Below, in pieces: positions 1-8,502 of a DNA stretch of 64,000 bases. This DNA is from Janibacter alkaliphilus (GTDB lineage: Bacteria; Actinomycetota; Actinomycetes; Actinomycetales; Dermatophilaceae): positions 2,480,001 through 2,544,000 of the forward strand of contig NZ_JACBZX010000001.1 in assembly GCF_013408565.1 (NCBI RefSeq). Reading direction: 5' to 3'. The notes beneath the pieces are model-generated. The model worked only from the letters and a program-made list of their open reading frames with translations, did not search any database and was not told where the DNA came from. How positions within the stretch are numbered: the first letter of the stretch is position 1; each line of letters opens with the position of its first letter. Position numbers and translations under genes: made by a program.

Positions 1-1317
1 GCCTTCAGCGCCATGCTCAACCAGGCCGGGGTGATCCGCACCGAGAACGTGCACCAGATGTTCGACGTCGCGCAGCTGCTGCTGCACCAGCCGCTGCCCA
101 CCGGGCGCCGGGTGGCGGTGGTCGGCAACTCCAGTCAGCTGACCGCGTTGTCCGCGGACAACGCCGCCGCTCGCGGCCTGCAGGTGGTGCACGGGCCGAC
201 CTCGGTGCGCACCGAGGCGACCGCGCAGGAGTTCCGGCAGGCGCTGGACGCCGCCTTCGCCGACGAGCAGGTGGACAGCGTCATCGTCTGCTTCATCCCG
301 CCGGTGGGGGCGCTGAGCAAGGACGTCGTCGGTGCGGTGCGGCACGCCTCGCGGCGCAGCGACAAGCCGTGCGTGGCGACCCTGCTGGGCATGCGCGGCG
401 TCGACGTCGACCCGGGCGACCTGGTCACCCGCGAGGAGGACGAGGAGGGCGCCGGCCACCCGCAGCGGGCGGTGCCGATCTACCCGATGCCCGAGGAGGC
501 GGTGCGGGCGCTGGCGCACGCCACCGACTACGGCCGGTGGCGGGACAAGGACCGAGGAGAACCGGTCACCCGCACCGGGATCGACCGCGCGGCGGCGCGG
601 GCGGTGATCGAGCGGGTGCTCGCCGAGGACCCCGACGGGCGGGCGCTGACCACCGACGAGGCGCACGAGCTGCTCGCCGCCTACGGCATCGACCTGTGGC
701 TGCGGGTGGAGGTGGAGACCGCGGACGAGGCGGTGGCCGCCGCCGAGACCGTCGGCTACCCGGCGGTGGTGAAGTCGCTCTCGCCGGTGGTGCGCGGGCA
801 GTCCTACCTCGAGGGGATCCGGGTCGATCTCACCGACGCCGACGCGGTGCGCCGGGCCTTCGAGGGGCTGGACAAGCGGCTGGCGCCGATGGACGCCAAC
901 TACCTCGTGGTGCAGCGGATGGCCCAGCCCGGGGTGTCCTGCGTGCTCTCCACGATCGAGGACCCGCTCTTCGGGCCGGTGGTCTCCTTCAGCATCGCCG
1001 GGGCGCCGACCGACCTGCTCGAGGACATCGCCTACCGGATCCCGCCGATGACCGACGTCGACGTGCGCGAGCTGGTCGACGACATCAAGTCGGCGCCGCT
1101 GCTGCACGGGCACCGCGGGACCCGTCCGGTCGACCGCAGCGGTCTCGAGGACATCCTCGGGCGGCTGTCGCTGATGTCCGACGACCTCATGGAGCTCGCC
1201 TCGGTGGAGCTGAACCCGGTGATGGCCCACCCGGACGGGATCAGCGTCCTCGGCGCCGACATCCAGGTGGCCACGGCGCAGCGGCGGATCGACCCGGGGG
1301 CCCGGGCGCTCAGCTGA
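1..1317 (+). CDS. NDP-forming acyl-CoA synthetase (acetate--CoA ligase family), 5' end outside window
   Basis: The frame is open from base 1, so the start lies upstream; about 438 residues are visible. The visible part has the CoA-ligase alpha/beta region (RVAVVGNSS, then the GMRGVDVDPGD loop) followed by an ATP-grasp domain from about residue 190, with the strand PAVVKSLSP carrying the nucleotide-binding lysine and ELNPVM near the C terminus as the metal-binding strand. The family makes acyl-CoA from a carboxylic acid, CoA and a nucleoside triphosphate in the cytoplasm. In many actinobacteria it is fused behind an N-terminal GNAT lysine acetyltransferase domain (Pat type); whether that domain is present here cannot be seen. 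The call is firm at family level, and the substrate is unknown. Confidence 0.85.
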   Translation, partial: AFSAMLNQAGVIRTENVHQMFDVAQLLLHQPLPTGRRVAVVGNSSQLTALSADNAAARGLQVVHGPTSVRTEATAQEFRQALDAAFADEQVDSVIVCFIPPVGALSKDVVGAVRHASRRSDKPCVATLLGMRGVDVDPGDLVTREEDEEGAGHPQRAVPIYPMPEEAVRALAHATDYGRWRDKDRGEPVTRTGIDRAAARAVIERVLAEDPDGRALTTDEAHELLAAYGIDLWLRVEVETADEAVAAAETVGYPAVVKSLSPVVRGQSYLEGIRVDLTDADAVRRAFEGLDKRLAPMDANYLVVQRMAQPGVSCVLSTIEDPLFGPVVSFSIAGAPTDLLEDIAYRIPPMTDVDVRELVDDIKSAPLLHGHRGTRPVDRSGLEDILGRLSLMSDDLMELASVELNPVMAHPDGISVLGADIQVATAQRRIDPGARALS

Positions 1318-1417
1318 CCCCCTTCGCTCTCGGGTGCCCCTTCGTTCGTCTGGCGGCCCCACTCATCCCCGGTCACCTCCCACGCGCTCTGGTCACCCGT
1401 GCTCCCGCGGGGTGCGG

Positions 1418-1490
1418 AGAACCTCTCGTTCCCCGGAGAAGCCTTCCCCGGCGAACGGCGCATTATCGGGTTACCCGATAAAGGGGAGGT
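1418..1490. repeat. Composite hairpin/palindrome intergenic repeat, degenerate copy A
   Basis: This is a degenerate member of a three-copy family (others at 27351 and 33315). The left part is an eroded inverted repeat (CTCGTTCCCCGG... against ...CCCCGGCGAACGG). It is followed by the intact 19-bp palindrome TTATCGGGTTACCCGATAA at 1463-1481 and AAAGGGGAGGTG. Unlike the other copies it lies upstream of a start codon (the DUF5998 gene), 99 bp past the preceding stop. Confidence 0.7.
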
Positions 1491-1524
1491 GAGGGCGGGG
1501 CGGCGGTGGGGCACAATGGCGGCC

Positions 1525-2115
1525 ATGCCCGCACCCGCCGACCTGACCGCGATCGACCTGCCGAGCGACCTCACCGCCGCGATCGAGCGGGCCGGCTACT
1601 ACCCGGCCCTGGTCGCCGACGTCGTCAAGGCCGCGGTGGGGGAAGAAGAGGTCGTCTCGCACCTGGTGCACCAGGAGACCACCTTCGACCAGGAGAACAT
1701 CCGCCGGCACATCACCGTGCTCGCCCGCACGGGCACCCGGCTGGTCATCGCGCACGCCGACGACCACGCCGACGAGGCCGCCAGCGACCAGGTGGCCACC
1801 GCCAGCACCGAGTGCATCCCGCTGTCCGCGGTGCGCGGGGTGATGCTCACCCACGTCGTCGCCGACCCGGCCCGCTACGTGCCCGGCTCGCTGGGCCGCG
1901 AGGTCACCCTGACCATCGGCTGGGGCACGATCAGCCGGGTCGACCTGCTCCCGGCGCAGTGCGCCGACCCGGCCTGCGAGGCCGACCACGGCTACGAGGG
2001 CACGATCACCTCCGACGACATCGCGCTGCGGGTCAGCGCGGACGCCGAGGGACGCGGCGCCCTGGACCGGGCCAGCGCCTTCGCCCGCGACCTCTCCGCC
2101 AGCATCGGCCGCTGA
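1525..2115 (+). CDS. DUF5998 family protein
   Basis: A 196-residue soluble protein without signal peptide or membrane segment, recognised as the actinobacterial DUF5998 family; its function is unknown. Start choice: the upstream in-frame ATG at 1516 lies inside a probable -10 element (CACAAT, 1512-1517), which would place transcription start at or near the ATG at 1525, so a leaderless mRNA starting at MPAPADLT is preferred. Visible features are a conserved N-terminal segment IERAGYYPALVADVV, a central beta-rich region and a CADPACEADHGYEG stretch with two cysteines and a histidine that could bind a metal. The next gene begins 8 bp after the stop, so co-transcription is likely. Confidence 0.75.
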   Translation: MPAPADLTAIDLPSDLTAAIERAGYYPALVADVVKAAVGEEEVVSHLVHQETTFDQENIRRHITVLARTGTRLVIAHADDHADEAASDQVATASTECIPLSAVRGVMLTHVVADPARYVPGSLGREVTLTIGWGTISRVDLLPAQCADPACEADHGYEGTITSDDIALRVSADAEGRGALDRASAFARDLSASIGR

Positions 2116-2123
2116 GCCCGCCG

Positions 2124-3284
2124 GTGCTTCCCCGACCCCCGCAGGCGACCGCGGTCGAGGACTCGCTCGCCCGGGTCCTGCCCGCCGTCGCCACCAGTCT
2201 CGGCGTGCCCGGCCTGTATCGGCCCGGTGACCGTGAGCTGCCGCCGGCCCGGGGCGCGGTGGTCGTCCTCGTCGACGGGCTCGGCGCCCACCTGCTCGCC
2301 CGTCGCGGCGGGCACGCCCCCTTCCTGCGCTCGTTGCTGGCCGACCCGGCGACGTCGCGCACCCTCGGCTGCGGCTTCCCCTCGACGACGGCCACCTCGA
2401 TGGGCACCTTCGGCACCGGCACGCTGGCCGGGGAGCACGGGCTGGTCGGCTACGAGGCCTACGACCCGGCCGGGGAGGCCGTCTTCAACGAGCTGTCCTG
2501 GGAGGACGGGCCGGACCCGCTGCGCTGGCAGCCGCAGCCGACCGTCTTCGAGGCGGCGGCCGCCGCCGACGTGCCGGTGGTGCGGATCGGGCCCCGCCAC
2601 TTCGACGGCTCCGGCCTGACCCGGGCGGCGCTGCGCGGCGGCCGGTTCGTCGCCGCCCGTGACCTGGCCGGCGGTGTCGACGCCACGCTGGCGGCGCTGC
2701 GCGCGGACCCGGCCAGCCTCGTCTACCTCTACTGGGGCGAGGTGGACAAGGTCGGCCACGTGCACGGGTGCACCTCGTGGCAGTGGGGCGAGGAGCTGGA
2801 GTCCGTGGATGCCGAGCTGGCCCGGCTGGCGCGGCTGCTGCCGCCGGACGTGGCGCTGCACGTCACCGCCGACCACGGCATGGTCGACGTGCCCGAGGAG
2901 ACCCGCCTCGACCTCACCGTGGACACCGAGCTGGCCGCCGGGGTGCGGCACTACTCCGGAGAGCCTCGATGCGTGCAGCTGCACGTCGAGCCGGGGGCCG
3001 ACGGGGACGTGCTGGCCACCTGGCGGGCCCGTCTCGGCGACGACGCGCTCGTGATGAGTCGCGATCAGGCGGTCGCCGACGGTTGGTTCGGAGCGGTGGC
3101 GGGCCGGGTGAGCCCGCGGGTGGGTGACGTCATCGCGGCGATGACCGGTCCGGTCGCGGTCAGCGACGCGCGCCGCCACCGACCCGAGCTGCGGGCGCTG
3201 GTGGGGCTGCACGGCTCGGTCACCGACGACGAGGTCGCCATCCCGTGGCTGAGCGTGCTCCCGGACGGGGGTCGGCGTGGCTGA
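2124..3284 (+). CDS. Alkaline phosphatase family protein (nucleotide pyrophosphatase/phosphodiesterase type)
   Basis: 386 residues from a GTG 8 bp after the DUF5998 stop. The N-terminal third has VVVLVDGLGAHLL, giving the first metal-binding aspartate, and a GFPSTTATSMGTFGTG segment carrying the nucleophilic threonine. Later come YWGEVDKVGHVHG (metal aspartate and histidine) and TADHGMVD (second metal site). This is the type I phosphodiesterase/nucleotide pyrophosphatase fold, hydrolysing phosphate mono- or diesters with two metal ions. No signal peptide is seen, so it is probably cytoplasmic. The stop overlaps the thymidine kinase start, which suggests a nucleotide-related role, but the substrate cannot be read from the sequence. 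Confidence 0.85.
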   Translation: MLPRPPQATAVEDSLARVLPAVATSLGVPGLYRPGDRELPPARGAVVVLVDGLGAHLLARRGGHAPFLRSLLADPATSRTLGCGFPSTTATSMGTFGTGTLAGEHGLVGYEAYDPAGEAVFNELSWEDGPDPLRWQPQPTVFEAAAAADVPVVRIGPRHFDGSGLTRAALRGGRFVAARDLAGGVDATLAALRADPASLVYLYWGEVDKVGHVHGCTSWQWGEELESVDAELARLARLLPPDVALHVTADHGMVDVPEETRLDLTVDTELAAGVRHYSGEPRCVQLHVEPGADGDVLATWRARLGDDALVMSRDQAVADGWFGAVAGRVSPRVGDVIAAMTGPVAVSDARRHRPELRALVGLHGSVTDDEVAIPWLSVLPDGGRRG

Positions 3285-3951
3285 GCTGGTCTTCTTCTCC
3301 GGGACGATGGACTGCGGGAAGTCGACCCTGGCGCTGCAGATGGACCACAACCACCGGGCGCGCGGCCGGCACGGGGTGGTCTTCACCCGGCTGGACCGGG
3401 CGGGGGAGTCGGTGCTGTCCTCGCGGCTCGGGCTGGCCACCGATGCCGTCGAGCTCGCCGGGGACATCGACGTCTTCGAGACGGTCGTGGCCCAGCTGAC
3501 CGCGGGCGACCGGGTGGACTACCTCATCTGCGACGAGGCGCAGTTCTACCAGCCCGAGCAGATCGACCAGCTGGCGCGGGTCGTCGACGAGCTGGACATC
3601 GAGGTCTTCGCCTTCGGCATCACCGCCGACTTCCGCACCCGGCTCTTCCCCGGCAGCCAGCGCCTGCTCGAGCTGGCCGACCGGGTCGAGGTGCTGCAGG
3701 TCGCCGCGCTGTGCTGGTGCGGCCGCCGGGCGACGCACAACGCCCGGGTCGTCGACGGGCTCATGGTCGTCGAGGGGGAGCAGGTCGTCGTCGGTGACAC
3801 CGCGACCTCGGCCAGCGAGGTGGAGTACGAGGTGCTCTGCCGCCGGCACCACATGCGCCGGATGAACGCGAGGGCGGCGCACGCCGCGGCCGCCTCGGCC
3901 GATGTCCTCCCCTTCGACCTCGACGCCTGCCCGCTGCCGCCCCGCCCCTGA
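3277..3951 (+). CDS. tdk: Thymidine kinase (type II)
   Basis: 224 residues from a GTG overlapping the previous stop by 8 bp. It phosphorylates thymidine to dTMP with ATP in the salvage pathway. The P-loop SGTMDCGKST is at residues 8-17, the Walker B-like CDEAQF is near residue 86, and the region after residue 140 has a CWCG and a CRRHH pair in place of the usual structural zinc site. Length is typical for type II kinases. Downstream lies a 46-bp perfect palindrome and then the convergent sepH gene. Some actinobacterial homologues are annotated only as thymidine-kinase-like; the fold call is secure. Confidence 0.88.
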   Translation: MAELVFFSGTMDCGKSTLALQMDHNHRARGRHGVVFTRLDRAGESVLSSRLGLATDAVELAGDIDVFETVVAQLTAGDRVDYLICDEAQFYQPEQIDQLARVVDELDIEVFAFGITADFRTRLFPGSQRLLELADRVEVLQVAALCWCGRRATHNARVVDGLMVVEGEQVVVGDTATSASEVEYEVLCRRHHMRRMNARAAHAAAASADVLPFDLDACPLPPRP

Positions 3952-3972
3952 CCGTGCGCCCTAGACCCCCGG

Positions 3973-4018
3973 CTACCACGCAGTAAGTGCTGTGATCACA
4001 GCACTTACTGCGTGGTAG
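3973..4018. terminator. 46-bp perfect palindrome between convergent genes (probable bidirectional terminator)
   Basis: Each arm is 23 bases, from CTACCACGCAGTAAGTGC at the left to its exact complement at the right, with the centre at TGA|TCA and no unpaired loop. It lies 21 bp beyond the thymidine kinase stop and 74 bp beyond the sepH stop on the other strand. No T-run follows. Position suggests termination for both genes; perfect symmetry without a loop would also suit a protein-binding site. Confidence 0.6.
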
Positions 4019-4092
4019 GTCGCGTCGTAGGGGGAGCGTCGCGTCGAAGGGTGGGCGTCCTGGGTGGGGACGAAGGGAGGGGGAAGGGGTGG

Positions 4093-5454
4093 TCAGTCCT
4101 TCTTCGCGCCGAACATCACGTCGTCCCAGCTGGGGACCCGCGCGCGACCCTTCTTCTTCGAGGGGGCCGGGCGTGGGGAGTCCTCGGACCCGGCCGCGTC
4201 CGTCTCGCCGGCTCCGCCGTCCGAGGCGTCGTCGGCGGTCGGTGCGTCGTCGTCCTGCTCCGGTCCGGACGTCGTGCCCTCGTCGGTGTCGCGCTGAGCG
4301 GTCTCGGGACCGGTGGGAGCCGCGTCGGCCTCGTCCGTCAGGGTCGGCTCGAGCGCCACCTCGGCGAGCCCGGGCTCCTCGGTGGGGGATGGGTCGACGG
4401 AGGGCTCATCGACGGGGGAGCCGGCCTGCTGGTCGCTCGGCGCCTCGACCGGGTCACCGGTCGGCTCCGGCTCGTCGGCCGGCGCGAGCAGCTCCGGCTC
4501 GTCCGCAGATCCGGGCGCCGCAGCGTCGGACGGTCCAGCCTCGCCCCCCGCAGGGTCCGGCGAGGCCACGACCGGCACCGCGACGGCCGGCTCGACCCGC
4601 TGCGCGTCCTGCTCCTCGGCAGCCCGAGCGAGATCCTCGGGGTGCGGACCCTTCGCCGAGGGCGGCAGCTCCTCCGCCTCGTCCAGCGGCAGCGACTCCG
4701 CGCCGGGACGGGCGGCTCCACGGCGCCGGCCCCCGCGTCGCCGCCGGTTGCGGGCCCCCGAGGACTCCCGCATCGAGGCGATGAGGTCGTCGGTGTCGGC
4801 CCGCTGCCCGGGCCGCTCGCTCGCCTCGACGTCGAAGACGTCGGTCGGGCGGTGCACCTGGGCCGGCACCGGGCCGGCCGGGGTGTCCGCCTCGGAGAGC
4901 CACTTGGCCTCGTCGTTGCGCGCCACCACGCTCATCCCGGCGGCGTCGAACCACCAGGTGGCCAGCCGGTCCCGGCCACCGGCGAGGAAGCCCGCCGAGA
5001 CCGTCCACTGCCCGTCGCCGTCGCGGGCCGCGTCCCAGACGACGCTCGCCGCGTCCACGCCCCGCTCGGAGAGCCGGGCCGCCGCCCGCTGCCCCAGGGT
5101 CTCGGTGGCCCCGGCGGCGTTGCTGCCGCGCAGCCGCACGCTCTGCGCGCGGGTCGCCACATGGTCCCGCTCGGCCAGCACCGGACCCTCGAAGCGGGCC
5201 ACCCGCTCCGGCGTCCAGCCGGTACGCGCGGCCACCTCCTCGGCGGTGGCGCCGGCCCGGATCATCGCCTGCACGTCCCGGGGCCGCACGTCGCCGTCGA
5301 TCTCGATCTGCAGCTGCCCCAGCCGCGGCCGGTCGCGCCGGGCCGCCGCCCGCAGCGGGTCGTCGATGCGCAGCCGGAACCGCTCGCCCGCATCGTCGGC
5401 GACGACCAGGTGCTCCCCGTCGTCGTGCACGCCGATGAGTCGCAGGTCGCGCAT
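4093..5454 (-). CDS. sepH: Septation protein SepH
   Basis: 453 residues starting at MRDLRLIG, with AGGAGGG about 4 bp before the ATG. The N-terminal 170 residues match the conserved SepH (DUF3071) domain, including a helix-turn-helix-like segment AEEVAARTGWTPERVARFE around residues 75-95 and the TRAQSVRLRG region. SepH stimulates FtsZ filament assembly in actinobacteria and acts at the division septum. A basic RRRRGGRRRG patch near residue 235 is followed by about 200 residues of acidic, Pro/Glu/Asp-rich disordered sequence ending in KKKGRARVPSWDDVMFGAKKD-type residues, the typical conserved C-terminal tail. It is convergent with tdk and divergent from the ferrochelatase gene. Confidence 0.92.
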   Translation of the reverse strand: MRDLRLIGVHDDGEHLVVADDAGERFRLRIDDPLRAAARRDRPRLGQLQIEIDGDVRPRDVQAMIRAGATAEEVAARTGWTPERVARFEGPVLAERDHVATRAQSVRLRGSNAAGATETLGQRAAARLSERGVDAASVVWDAARDGDGQWTVSAGFLAGGRDRLATWWFDAAGMSVVARNDEAKWLSEADTPAGPVPAQVHRPTDVFDVEASERPGQRADTDDLIASMRESSGARNRRRRGGRRRGAARPGAESLPLDEAEELPPSAKGPHPEDLARAAEEQDAQRVEPAVAVPVVASPDPAGGEAGPSDAAAPGSADEPELLAPADEPEPTGDPVEAPSDQQAGSPVDEPSVDPSPTEEPGLAEVALEPTLTDEADAAPTGPETAQRDTDEGTTSGPEQDDDAPTADDASDGGAGETDAAGSEDSPRPAPSKKKGRARVPSWDDVMFGAKKD

Positions 5455-5542
5455 GGTCCCTCCTGTGTCCGCGTGGTGGTGAGCCGCACTCTGCCACGAC
5501 CGCCCCGCGAGCCTGCGCGTACACGCCGCTAGGGTCGGTCTC

Positions 5543-6685
5543 ATGGTCGACCCGGAGACCCCCGCCGTCCCCGCCAGCGCCGCCGCCGAGCAGGCCGAGC
5601 ACCCGCTGGCCCCCTACGACGCGGTGCTGCTGCAGTCCTTCGGCGGGCCCGAGGGGCCGGACGAGGTGCTGCCCTTCCTGCGCCGGGTCACCGCCGGGCG
5701 CGGCATCCCGGACGAGCGGCTCGTCGAGGTCGGCGCGCACTACCAGCTCTTCGACGGGGTCAGCCCGATCAACGGGCTGAACCGCCGTCTGCTCAGCGAC
5801 CTCGCCACCGAGATGGAGCAGCGCGGCTGCTCCCTGCCGGTCGCCCTCGGCAACCGGCACACCGACCCCTTCGTCGGCGACACCCTCGCCGACCTGGCCG
5901 CCGGCGGCGCGCACCGGGTGCTCGCGGTGACCACGAGCGCCTGGCGGTGCTGGTCCTCCTGCCGGCAGTACCGCGAGGACCTGGCGAAGGGGGTCGACGC
6001 CGCCGGCGTCGACCTGCAGATCGACAAGGTCCGCCCCTACGGCGAGCACCCGGCGGTCGCCGGCACCTGGGCGCGGCTGCTCACCGACGCCGTCCGCCCG
6101 CTGGTGGAGCAGGGGATCCGCCCGCACCTGCTCTTCGTCACCCACTCGATCCCGGAGTCGATGGACGAGACCTCCGGGCCCGGGGACGGCGAGGGCCGCG
6201 CCTACTCCCGCGACCAGGTCGCCCTGGCCCGGGCGCTGGTCGCCGAGGTCTCCACCGCGCTGGGTGTCGAGCTCGACGGCGGGCTGTCCTTCTGCTCCCG
6301 CTCCGGCCCCCCGCACGTGCCGTGGCTGGAGCCGGACGTCGGCGACCGGATCACCGAGCTCGCCGCCGAGGGGGTCGAGCACGTCGTGGTCGCCCCCACC
6401 GGCTTCGTCTCCGACCACATGGAGGTCGTCTACGACCTCGACACCGAGGCCGCCGAGACGGCCGCCGAGGTCGGCATCGGCTTCACCCGGGTGGACACCC
6501 CGCAGCCGACCTCCTCCTTCGTCGCCGGGCTCGTCGACCTCATGCTGGAGCGGGCCGCCGAGGCGCGCGGGGAGGAGCCGGTGCGGGTCACCTGGCGCGA
6601 CCTGGACTCCCACCCCTCGGTGTGCCCCCCCGGCTGCTGCCCCAACCTCAGCACCGCCGCCCCGGCGCTGTGCGGACAGGACTGA
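5543..6685 (+). CDS. cpfC: Coproporphyrin III ferrochelatase (HemH family)
   Basis: 380 residues. It inserts Fe2+ into coproporphyrin III to give coproheme in the coproporphyrin-dependent heme pathway; the partner genes cgoX and chdC lie at 41272-43466. The catalytic histidine is in FVTHSIPES and the acidic metal-site glutamate in the SDHMEVVYDLDTEA region. Cysteines at 140 (SSCRQY), 361, 365, 366 and 377 (CPPGCCPN...C) correspond to the [2Fe-2S] cluster ligands known in actinobacterial ferrochelatases, so the enzyme is probably an iron-sulfur protein. The gene is divergent from sepH (88 bp between starts) and followed 2 bp later by the inositol-phosphatase family gene. Confidence 0.93.
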   Translation: MVDPETPAVPASAAAEQAEHPLAPYDAVLLQSFGGPEGPDEVLPFLRRVTAGRGIPDERLVEVGAHYQLFDGVSPINGLNRRLLSDLATEMEQRGCSLPVALGNRHTDPFVGDTLADLAAGGAHRVLAVTTSAWRCWSSCRQYREDLAKGVDAAGVDLQIDKVRPYGEHPAVAGTWARLLTDAVRPLVEQGIRPHLLFVTHSIPESMDETSGPGDGEGRAYSRDQVALARALVAEVSTALGVELDGGLSFCSRSGPPHVPWLEPDVGDRITELAAEGVEHVVVAPTGFVSDHMEVVYDLDTEAAETAAEVGIGFTRVDTPQPTSSFVAGLVDLMLERAAEARGEEPVRVTWRDLDSHPSVCPPGCCPNLSTAAPALCGQD

Positions 6686-6687
6686 TC

Positions 6688-7578
6688 GTGCGCCCCGACC
6701 CCGCCGCCCTGCCGGTGCCCGCCGACGAGCTGCCCGCGCTGGCCGACCTCGCCCTGGAGCTGGCCGAGGAGGCCGGCGAGCTCGTCCGCGACGAGCGCCC
6801 GGTCGAGCTGGGGGTGGCCGCCACCAAGAGCTCGGCCACCGACGTGGTCACGGTGATGGACCAGCGCAGCCAGGACCTGCTGCTGCGGCGGGTAGGTCAG
6901 CACCGCCCGGAGGACGCCTTCCACGGGGAGGAGTCCGGCGGGCGCAGCGGCAGCTCCGGTCTGACCTGGGTGGTCGACCCGATCGACGGCACCGTCAACT
7001 ACCTCTACGGCATCGCCGCCTACGCGGTCTCGGTGGCGGTCGTCGTCGGCGACCCCGCCGTGCCCGGGGGCTGGCACCCGGTGGCCGGGGCCGTGGTCAA
7101 CCCGGTCAGCGAGGAGCGCTACCAGGCCGCCCTGGGCCACGGCGCCACCCGCGCCGTCGGGTCGGACGCGCCGGCGCCGCTCGACGTGGGCGCCGGCCCG
7201 GACGCAGGCCTGCCGGTGGCCCTGCTCGGCACCGGCTTCGGCTACGAGGCCGGCCGCCGCGCCTGGCAGGGGCAGGTCGCCGCCCGGATGCTGCCCCGGG
7301 TGCGGGACATCCGCCGCCTCGGCAGCGCCGCGCTCGACCTGTGCCGGGTCGCCGACGGCAGCCTGGACGCCTACTACGAGCGCGGGCTCAACCCCTGGGA
7401 CCTGGCCGCCGGCTGGCTGGTGGCCACCGAGGCCGGTGCGCGCGTCACCGACCTGTCCGGGGGCGACCCTCGGACGGCGATGACGGTGGCGGGTCCGCCG
7501 CGGCTGCACGAGGAGCTGCTCGGAGCCCTGACGGAGGTGCTCGCCGAGGTCGGCGAGGAGCCCGCCGAGGGCCGCTGA
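6688..7578 (+). CDS. Inositol monophosphatase family protein
   Basis: 296 residues from GTG 6688; an in-frame GTG at 6670, overlapping the ferrochelatase stop, is the alternative start. Metal-binding motifs of the Li+-sensitive phosphatase family are intact: EES near residue 76, DPIDGTVNY near residue 92 and WDLAAG near residue 234. The family removes phosphate from inositol phosphates, fructose bisphosphate, histidinol phosphate or PAP, using Mg2+ in the cytoplasm. No neighbour fixes the substrate. Confidence 0.88.
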   Translation: MRPDPAALPVPADELPALADLALELAEEAGELVRDERPVELGVAATKSSATDVVTVMDQRSQDLLLRRVGQHRPEDAFHGEESGGRSGSSGLTWVVDPIDGTVNYLYGIAAYAVSVAVVVGDPAVPGGWHPVAGAVVNPVSEERYQAALGHGATRAVGSDAPAPLDVGAGPDAGLPVALLGTGFGYEAGRRAWQGQVAARMLPRVRDIRRLGSAALDLCRVADGSLDAYYERGLNPWDLAAGWLVATEAGARVTDLSGGDPRTAMTVAGPPRLHEELLGALTEVLAEVGEEPAEGR

Positions 7579-7600
7579 GCAGACCCGTCGGGGATACCTC

Positions 7601-7630
7601 TTGGCGCTGAGGTCGGTGGTAGGGCACAAT
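7601..7630 (+). promoter_or_regulatory. Candidate sigma-70 type promoter for the DUF4193 gene
   Basis: TTGGCG at 7601-7606 and CACAAT at 7625-7630, with an 18-bp spacer, lie about 90 bp before the DUF4193 start codon. GCACAAT also occurs as the probable -10 of the DUF5998 gene. Confidence 0.4.
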
Positions 7631-7718
7631 CCGGCGCGCCGGGCACAAATCGGGCACTCTCCGCGTTGTCCACGGCGACCGGGGCCACCTGCGACAGCAC
7701 TGAGAGAGACAGGGAGAC

Positions 7719-8018
7719 ATGGCGACTGACTACGACGCGCCACGGAAGACCGACGACGATGTGTCGGAGGACTCCATCGAGGAGCTGAAGTCCCGTCGCG
7801 GCGATGCGAGCTCGTCCAACGTCGACGTCGATGAGACCGAGATGGCGGAGGGCTTCGAGCTGCCCGGCGCCGACCTCTCCGGCGAGGAGATGTCGGTCCG
7901 GGTCGTGCCGCGACAGGCGGACGAGTTCACCTGCACGAGCTGCTTCCTCGTGCACCACCGCAGCCAGCTGGCGTCCGAGGGGGCGTCCGGGCCGGTGTGC
8001 CGGGAGTGCGCCGCCTGA
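7719..8018 (+). CDS. DUF4193 family small acidic protein
   Basis: 99 residues, acidic through residue 60, with a C-terminal four-cysteine knuckle: C72-x2-C75 and C94-x2-C97, probably binding one zinc. AGGGAG precedes the ATG by about 4 bp. The family is confined to actinobacteria, is usually strongly conserved and is of unknown function. The following dUTPase gene starts 4 bp after the stop, and the cluster through 10388 appears to be one operon. Confidence 0.85.
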   Translation: MATDYDAPRKTDDDVSEDSIEELKSRRGDASSSNVDVDETEMAEGFELPGADLSGEEMSVRVVPRQADEFTCTSCFLVHHRSQLASEGASGPVCRECAA

Positions 8019-8022
8019 GACC

Positions 8023-8502
8023 GTGACCGACGCGACCATCCCCGCGGTCCACGTCCGGAGGCTGCACCCGGACGCGGTCCTGCCGGCGTATGCGAAGGCG
8101 GGCGACGCCGGAGCCGACCTCACCGCGGTCGCCGAGGTCACCCTGGCCCCGGGGGAGCGGGCCCTGGTGCCCACCGGGATCGCCGTCGCGCTGCCCGAGG
8201 GCATCGTCGGGCTGGTCCACCCGCGCTCGGGCCTGGCCGCCCGGCACGGCCTGTCCGTGGTCAACGCCCCGGGCACCGTCGACGCCGGTTACCGCGGCGA
8301 GATCATGGTCAACCTCGTCAACCTCGACCCGCGCGAGAGCGTCACCGTGCGCCCGGGCGACCGGATCGCCCAGCTGCTCGTCCAGGAGGTGCTCCGGCCG
8401 GGCTTCGCGGAGACAGATTGGCTTCCGGGCAGCGAACGGGGAGAGACTGGGCACGGATCCAGCGGGGGCCTCGCCCCCGGCCCGACGACAGGAGGTCGAT
8501 GA
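8023..8502 (+). CDS. dut: dUTP diphosphatase (dUTPase)
   Basis: 159 residues from GTG. It hydrolyses dUTP to dUMP and PPi, keeping uracil out of DNA and feeding dTMP synthesis. All five trimeric dUTPase motifs are visible in order: [25 protein letters not shown] (catalytic Asp), GDRIAQLLV, and a C-terminal glycine-rich [11 protein letters not shown] that closes over the active site. The stop overlaps the start of the DUF3710 gene. Confidence 0.95.
   Translation: MTDATIPAVHVRRLHPDAVLPAYAKAGDAGADLTAVAEVTLAPGERALVPTGIAVALPEGIVGLVHPRSGLAARHGLSVVNAPGTVDAGYRGEIMVNLVNLDPRESVTVRPGDRIAQLLVQEVLRPGFAETDWLPGSERGETGHGSSGGLAPGPTTGGR

Noticed and set aside
1506..2123. Upstream extension of the phosphodiesterase frame over the DUF5998 gene
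   Set aside because: The extension is Arg/Pro/Gly-rich out-of-frame translation of DUF5998; the family sequence begins after GTG 2124.
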